From Vairimorpha ceranae (Eukaryota > Microsporidia > Nosematidae), in the NCBI RefSeq assembly GCF_000988165.1, contig NW_020169304.1, positions 32,983 through 96,982 of the forward strand: DNA of 64,000 bases, read 5' to 3'. Below are positions 59,281 to 64,000 of the stretch, piece by piece. A model generated the notes under the pieces. It saw nothing but the letters and a program-made list of their open reading frames with translations, was not told the DNA's origin and searched no databases. The stretch's first letter is position 1. Every line of letters starts with the position of its first letter. A program made the position numbers and the translations under genes.

Positions 59281-60631
59281 TAAATGTTGAAATAACCACT
59301 ATTTTAAAATCAATAATAATATATTCAGATTTACATTAATTAATTAACTTTTTTTATATTAAAATTATATTATTACAATCTAGTGTTGTTCTATGCTTCA
59401 TTAATATATATAATATACAAACATAAAACGTTAGCACGCTTTATTATATAACAATAACTTTTAAAGTCTGTAAGTGCAATATTAAATGTTCTTTTAAATA
59501 TTTACATTTTGACAGTATTAAAAGATTTTCTTCAGTGCCGAAAAAAAGAATTTTACCAGTAGTATCATTATAGCAAAGTCATATAAAAAAAATTATTGTT
59601 ATTTACAGTTTTTTATACCTGTTAAGAATATCATCGTAAACACTTTCTGGCTTTTATAATTATTTTTTACATGTGTGAGAAATTAAATTGCTCAGAGATT
59701 TAATCGTTTGTAACTTTATAAGCAAGTCTGGATCGAGATCTTCAAGTGAACGAGCCAAAATGTCTTTTAGTGGTTAATTGCAGCCGATAATTGCTTTTTA
59801 ACTATATCAGACACCTGTTTTTTTCATTAGTATACAATTATTTTGTTTATGTGTATAATTAACAAAACTTAAAAATTCAAATAAATATCTTCAAATATTT
59901 TTTTTATGAGTACAACGTCACCCAAGTCCTTTTTTTAATATTATTAGCATTATAAAGATAGCCTTCACATTCTATCATCAACTTTCCAATTTATTATGTT
60001 GCCATGGTTATGGCTACAAAAATTTAAGTTTTTGAAAACAAATACAGCGAATGCTTTGTGCGTAAATATTTTGCTTAAAATAATGTTATTATATTTTGAC
60101 AAATTAAAACAGAAATTCACAAAAATGTAAAAAAAGGGTTGAAAAATAAATCAAAATTTTTAAATTTGTGTAAAACAACATTATTAAGCGTTACACAAAA
60201 AAGTTTTTTAATTCAGCTTTACTTCTTGATAACTTCAAAAAAATTGTTTAGTTAAAAATAAGGAGAGAAGAATGATTATTGTTACATAATACATGTTTCA
60301 TTTTTACAAAATATCACACTTCAAATTGTTACATTAAATTTTATTAAATTACATTAATTTTAAAGCTTAATAATAGCATAAATCTTTAATTCTATGACAA
60401 CACTTTTTAGTAAATTATGACAATTTATCAATGAACATCGAAACAATTGACATTTAATTTATATTAACTAGAATAATTTATTCAATTAATAATTTTTTTT
60501 CTTAAAACTTGTATTATTTTTGTTAATAGCTTTTTAACAATGATTATTGTTGTATTATTATTGTCAATAGTTTTTTAACAATAATTATTGTTTCTAAAAT
60601 AAGTATAAATTCAAAATGAAATTTGCCCTTA
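59281..60631. other. Gene-poor stretch, partly duplicated with 38.5 kb
   Basis: Upstream DNA of the intact family gene; from about 60400 it parallels 38500-38700. A short-repeat copy lies at 60054-60092. The left part may hold further eroded transposase sequence. Confidence 0.5.
60054..60092 (+). repeat. Short dispersed repeat (TTGTGCATAAAAT type)
   Basis: GCTTTGTGCGTAAATATTTT then GCTTAAAATAATGTTATT. Shares word order with the copies at 61924 and 62250. Confidence 0.6.
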
Positions 60632-61360
60632 ATGTTTTGTAAACAGTATATTGCTTATTTTAGTTTTGCTTTACTTATTGCTTTAACAATATTTATAGTA
60701 CTGATAGGACAAAAACATGATACTGGGACTAAAACATTAACTGAAAATTCTGAAGAAAAAGAAAAAATGATTGATTCTGTGGAGGTTTATTCTCTCTACA
60801 ATAATCTTGTGGAAAAGTATTCACAATTAAAATCTATTAATGAAGAAGATTTTATTTTAATTATTTACTCTTTGAGATACATTGCTTTTATTCCAGAAAA
60901 AGATCTAAGATATTTTTTTAGAGCTATTGTGGAACATAATTGGGAATCAGAACGTCGTCTTAAACAAACAGATATCGAAGTTCGAAAAGAACTTGATAGG
61001 TATATCAAAACTGTTGATGAGTTTATAGAGCATGCAGAATCTCTTAAGAATATTTTTTTTAGTGATTCTGAAAACTCTGTTAGCTTTTTCGATCAGCATT
61101 TAACGTTTTTATTAAAGTATAAAATTGATAATTACAAGATTATTTTTGATGAAAAGATTGGTAGATTTGATGATGAATTTTGCGATGTTTTTAACAAATT
61201 ACCTAAAGTAGCTGATCTTTTTCCGAAAGACGAAGAAATGGAAAAGGTTTTTGAAAAAAAATACGCTACTAATTTAACTAATACTGAGTATTCTACTTTT
61301 AATTTCGTCTTTTTATCAATGTGGGATGATAATTTGTCTCGTGTTGAAATATCTAATTAA
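60632..61360 (+). CDS. Single-pass membrane/secreted protein, intact member of a lineage-specific family
   Basis: 242 residues from the ATG at 60632, which follows TTGCCCTTA; the longer start at 60623 lies before the signal and the broken copy also aligns from here. It starts MFCKQYIAYFSFALLIALTI, a hydrophobic anchor or signal peptide to about residue 26, then a polar helical domain with SLYNNLVEKYSQLKSINEED, FILIIYSLRYIAFIPEKDLR, DNYKIIFDEKIGRFD and EKKYATNLTN, ending in FLSMWDDNLSRVEISN. No known domain. Relatives are the broken copy at 38703-39412 (close) and 36459-37103 (distant). Likely exported or ER/plasma-membrane bound; function unknown. Confidence 0.8.
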   Translation: MFCKQYIAYFSFALLIALTIFIVLIGQKHDTGTKTLTENSEEKEKMIDSVEVYSLYNNLVEKYSQLKSINEEDFILIIYSLRYIAFIPEKDLRYFFRAIVEHNWESERRLKQTDIEVRKELDRYIKTVDEFIEHAESLKNIFFSDSENSVSFFDQHLTFLLKYKIDNYKIIFDEKIGRFDDEFCDVFNKLPKVADLFPKDEEMEKVFEKKYATNLTNTEYSTFNFVFLSMWDDNLSRVEISN

Positions 61361-61923
61361 AGATTTTTTTTAAAAATACTAGCTAACGTTGTCTTTTTCT
61401 CAACAACAATTGCAAAATATTGAAGGATTTCTTTTTTTAAATTTACATCTTGCTTTTAAAATGTGTTTTATCTGTAAAAATTTAAAATTTCACTTTTTTT
61501 ATTATCGAGCAGCATTCTGCATAACACACTCTCATGATTGAAGAATTTAATGACACAGGCATTATTGTCAATTATTACATCAATCGCTGTAAGATTAATC
61601 AAAGTGCTTTTAAATAACAGAACATTTTGTTAATGGCTGAATGATTTTTTATGTATGAAAAAGATCAATCGGTTTATTGATGTAAAAAATTATTGAAACA
61701 ATAAAAAAGAAAAATTTAACTGGTAGGAATGAAGCATCATAATATTAAAGCGAATATTTTATACCCAACAAATAAATCTTACGTTTTTAAATCATATTAT
61801 AAAACAGAACGAATGAATAAGACGGTTGTACAGAAAGCATTATTGAGGGGTACCATCTTTCCACTGGTAGCATTCACCAAAAACATTCCAATTACAGCTT
61901 ATAAAATCACCTTTAAAAGAATG

Positions 61924-61962
61924 CTTTGTGCATAAAATTATAACGCTTACAATAATATTACA
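61924..61962 (+). repeat. Short dispersed repeat (TTGTGCATAAAAT type)
   Basis: CTTTGTGCATAAAATTATAA then CGCTTACAATAATATTACA. Confidence 0.65.
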
Positions 61963-62013
61963 TCTTTTTAATAAAAAATAAAAAGAGTTTTACAATATTT
62001 AAAAAAAAAGACA

Positions 62014-62110
62014 AATTCAAATACTTTATTCGATTATTAATTTTATATATATGTTGAATAGCTTACGTTATTATGTTATAAAACAAAATTTTAAACTTAT
62101 GAAAGCTTTT
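62014..62110 (-). repeat. Dispersed ~350-bp repeat, partial copy
   Basis: AAATTCAAATACTTTATT, TATATATATGTTGAATAGC, TTACGTTATTATGTTATAAA, TTTAAACTTATGAAAGCTTT. The word order is the same as at 40760 and 38183. Confidence 0.6.
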
Positions 62111-62249
62111 TTTCAAATGTAAGATATATTTTTTATTAAATTTTTTTGTTTTAATTTAAAAGTGTTACTTTTAAATTAAATTAAAATTCTACGTTATCTC
62201 TTATGATTTAAATATTTTATTAAAACTAAAATATATTTATTAAAAATTT

Positions 62250-62290
62250 TCTGTGCATAAATATTTTAATTTCAATAATGTTACCGCGGC
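62250..62290 (+). repeat. Short dispersed repeat (TTGTGCATAAAAT type)
   Basis: TCTGTGCATAAATATTTTAA then TTTCAATAATGTTACCGCGG. Confidence 0.6.
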
Positions 62291-62499
62291 AAAAAATTAA
62301 AACAGAAATATACAAAATTAACAAAAAAACGATAAAGCATAAACCAAACCTTTTTATTTATTTATTTTAGTGCGGGATAATTTTCATTCTTAATTTTTTA
62401 ATGAACCAATTTGTTTCTTTTCAAAACGCCAAAAATTTTTTTGCAATTTTTTACCCCTTAATGAGCAATTTTTGTAAATCAGTGCGTCTAATACTCAAA

Positions 62500-63320
62500 A
62501 GAATGGTTCGATTCTGACGAGCACCTTTTGTTCCTACGTCTAAGGTGTGTTGGACCTTTCAAAATGATGAAATTTGAGTATTTTACATCTTCAAAGGAAT
62601 TAACATCTAGTTTAAGAACAACTCTTAATGCCAGAAATAATGTAGATAAGTTCTATCTATAACAAGGGTACGCAAGTACTTAGAATTGGCTAAAAGTCAC
62701 AAAAATTAAATGCAATGGCTGATGCACTCTTAGGTGGGATCCTTCGAGCTAAATAATGGACTAGATGAAGTAGAATATGAAGATTTCACGGAATCTATTC
62801 TAAAAGATTCTGTAGCACGCTGGCCTAAACTGGTAGGAGACGTGTGGTCAACGCAGTCCATAAAAATGTCGGGCTGGAGATTTGACGGTGTAAGGAGGTG
62901 TGCATAAAAATACAAGTGTGATACTAATGACCTTTGATGCTAATGCGATGATGTTTTTTGTTGGGTTATTTTAACCATGCCTATAGTTATATTTGCCGTG
63001 AACCATTTTGGGCGGGTATATATTAAATGATAACAGATTCTTTCGGAGCCAAAGTCCAATGAGTATTGTAGAACTCGCTGCATCAATAAGTTTAAAAAGG
63101 AGGGAGTTTTGGTGGATAAGAATCCCACAGTACCAGTTTGACAAGGATCACAGCCCCAAGTTACTCTTATCTTTATGCAAGGTTTCTTCCTTCCTTTCGT
63201 ACAGTAATAAAAGCAGTTTTTGTTGGATAAATGGTCAAAAAGGAAACCAAGTTGTAGTTATAGATGACTATATATAGTCACAAGACAAAAGAAAATGGCG
63301 AAAAAATAATTTAGAAATGT
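62500..63320 (+). pseudogene. Unidentified decayed coding remnant
   Basis: GC is visibly higher than in the flanks, as in coding DNA, but stops interrupt all frames. Readable plus-strand pieces: LDEVEYEDFTESILKDSVAR then WPKLVGDVW (about 62760-62850), IRIPQYQFDKDHSPKLLLSL (about 63118-63177) and KGNQVVVIDDY (about 63240-63272). The last has the hydrophobic-DD form of a Walker B strand. The family is not identified; a mobile or foreign gene relic is a guess. Confidence 0.4.
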
Positions 63321-64000
63321 TCCAATACCCATTGTAAAGCACTAGCAATAACATCTAATAAGATATGAAAAAATAAGGTGGTATTCATATTATATTTATA
63401 TGAGAAAGTAGTATTAAGAAAATTTTGTTCTTGTATAGTACCCGTTTAATTACATTAGAAGAATTGTCATATGGTTTAAGAGGAGTAATCAAATTGGTTT
63501 GTTAATTTTTTTTTGGAGTAAAAAATTTTTGGGCGTTTTGAACTAGAATCGAACTAATTATCTATTATTGCAACTTAAAATGTCATATGTATTAAAGCTA
63601 AATTTAATTATTGGTACTGTTGGAACAAATATGCTCGATGGCTACATAAAATAAATAAGAAAATTATTTAATTACACAACTCAGTGTAATTCTACTAATA
63701 AAAAACCTTCTAGTATTCGTAAATCTTTTACAAATAAAAACTTTAATAAAAACAATTTTAACTTAAGAATTTACATTTTTTACTGTAGCACCATTGAATG
63801 CATTCTTGTCAGAAGCAAAATTCCTGGAAAACACGCCATTTTGATTTAGTAGTCTTCAAAAATTTGTTTAAAATAATAGCATGTTGTATATCACAAAAAT
63901 GGCTTTGTATAAAGTATTACCTTTTTTATATTTTTAGAAAAAATGGTTGTTTAGTTAAACAGAACGGAAGGAAAATGATTGTTGTACAATAATTATTTTA
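63321..64000. other. Gene-poor window end
   Basis: No gene. A tRNA-like 3' half (63534-63570, TTGGGCGTTTTGAACTAGAA then TCGAACTAA, minus strand) lacks a matching 5' half. The end TGATTGTTGTACAATAATTA resembles DNA near 60270. Confidence 0.4.

Larger units (their letters stand above)
61361..62499. other. Gene-poor stretch with repeats
   Basis: No gene. A 68-codon frame at 61729-61935 (ending YKITFKRMLCA) overlaps a repeat and is doubtful. It contains short-repeat copies at 61924 and 62250 and a long-repeat copy at 62014-62110. Confidence 0.5.

Noticed and set aside
61729..61935. 68-codon frame
   Set aside because: Ends inside a dispersed repeat, so it is probably not a gene.
63534..63620. 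tRNA-like sequence on the minus strand (T-arm TTAGTTCGATTCTAG)
   Set aside because: Acceptor stem does not pair and the anticodon stem is weak; at best a tRNA relic.

Overview
This window is nuclear DNA from a microsporidian, probably of the Nosema/Vairimorpha type; that genus-level guess rests on the strong AT bias and gene content and is inference. The evidence is the gene set and the gene style. There are bacterial-type (TLC) nucleotide transporters, a MetAP2, shortened versions of core fungal/eukaryotic proteins, no visible introns, and start codons that usually sit 2-10 bases after a CCC (or GGG) triplet, as described for microsporidia. Where the longest frame starts upstream of that triplet, I moved the start to the ATG just after it (proteasome alpha, Rpn10, SRP receptor, CDK, CPAP-like protein and others).

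Layout. 1-5 kb: an edge-truncated nucleotide transporter, a proteasome alpha subunit, an unknown membrane protein, a GDP-mannose-type transporter and a tiny helical protein. 5.3-8.9 kb: a graveyard with a shredded M1 aminopeptidase and a possible Ty3/gypsy integrase remnant. 9-21.5 kb: sliding-clamp-like protein, AGC pseudokinase, two paralogous SDR enzymes, Tim50-like protein, degenerate PI3-kinase (Vps34-like), Rad50 and uracil-DNA glycosylase. 22-35 kb: second nucleotide transporter, HMG-CoA synthase, Utp10-like SSU processome protein, UBE3D-like protein, Fhit-like hydrolase, tRNA-Pro(CGG), MscS-type channel, MetAP2 and a kinesin-14. 35-41 kb: gene-poor, repeat-rich region with two members of an unrecognised membrane-protein family (one broken) and a GC-rich, hairpin-rich candidate structural RNA. 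41-58 kb: dense housekeeping island (Rei1-like, pyrophosphatase, uL23, Pol alpha B subunit, Rrp3-like helicase, Rpn10, uS12, Faf1/C1orf131-like, cap methyltransferase, cofilin, Rho GTPase, CDK, SRP receptor alpha, RPC34, eIF3i and a CPAP/TCP10-domain protein). 58-64 kb: gene-poor again, with a MULE-type transposase remnant, the third member of the membrane-protein family and decayed sequence.

How it works together. Many genes serve ribosome production and translation (Utp10, Rrp3, Faf1-like, Rei1, uL23, uS12, RPC34, eIF3i) and protein turnover or export (proteasome alpha, Rpn10, SRP receptor, MetAP2). Others serve replication and repair (Pol alpha B, clamp, Rad50, Ung). The nucleotide transporters fit a parasite that imports energy and nucleotides from its host. 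The most novel material lies in the two gene-poor islands, which share the membrane-protein family, a dispersed ~350-bp repeat and a shorter ~40-bp repeat.
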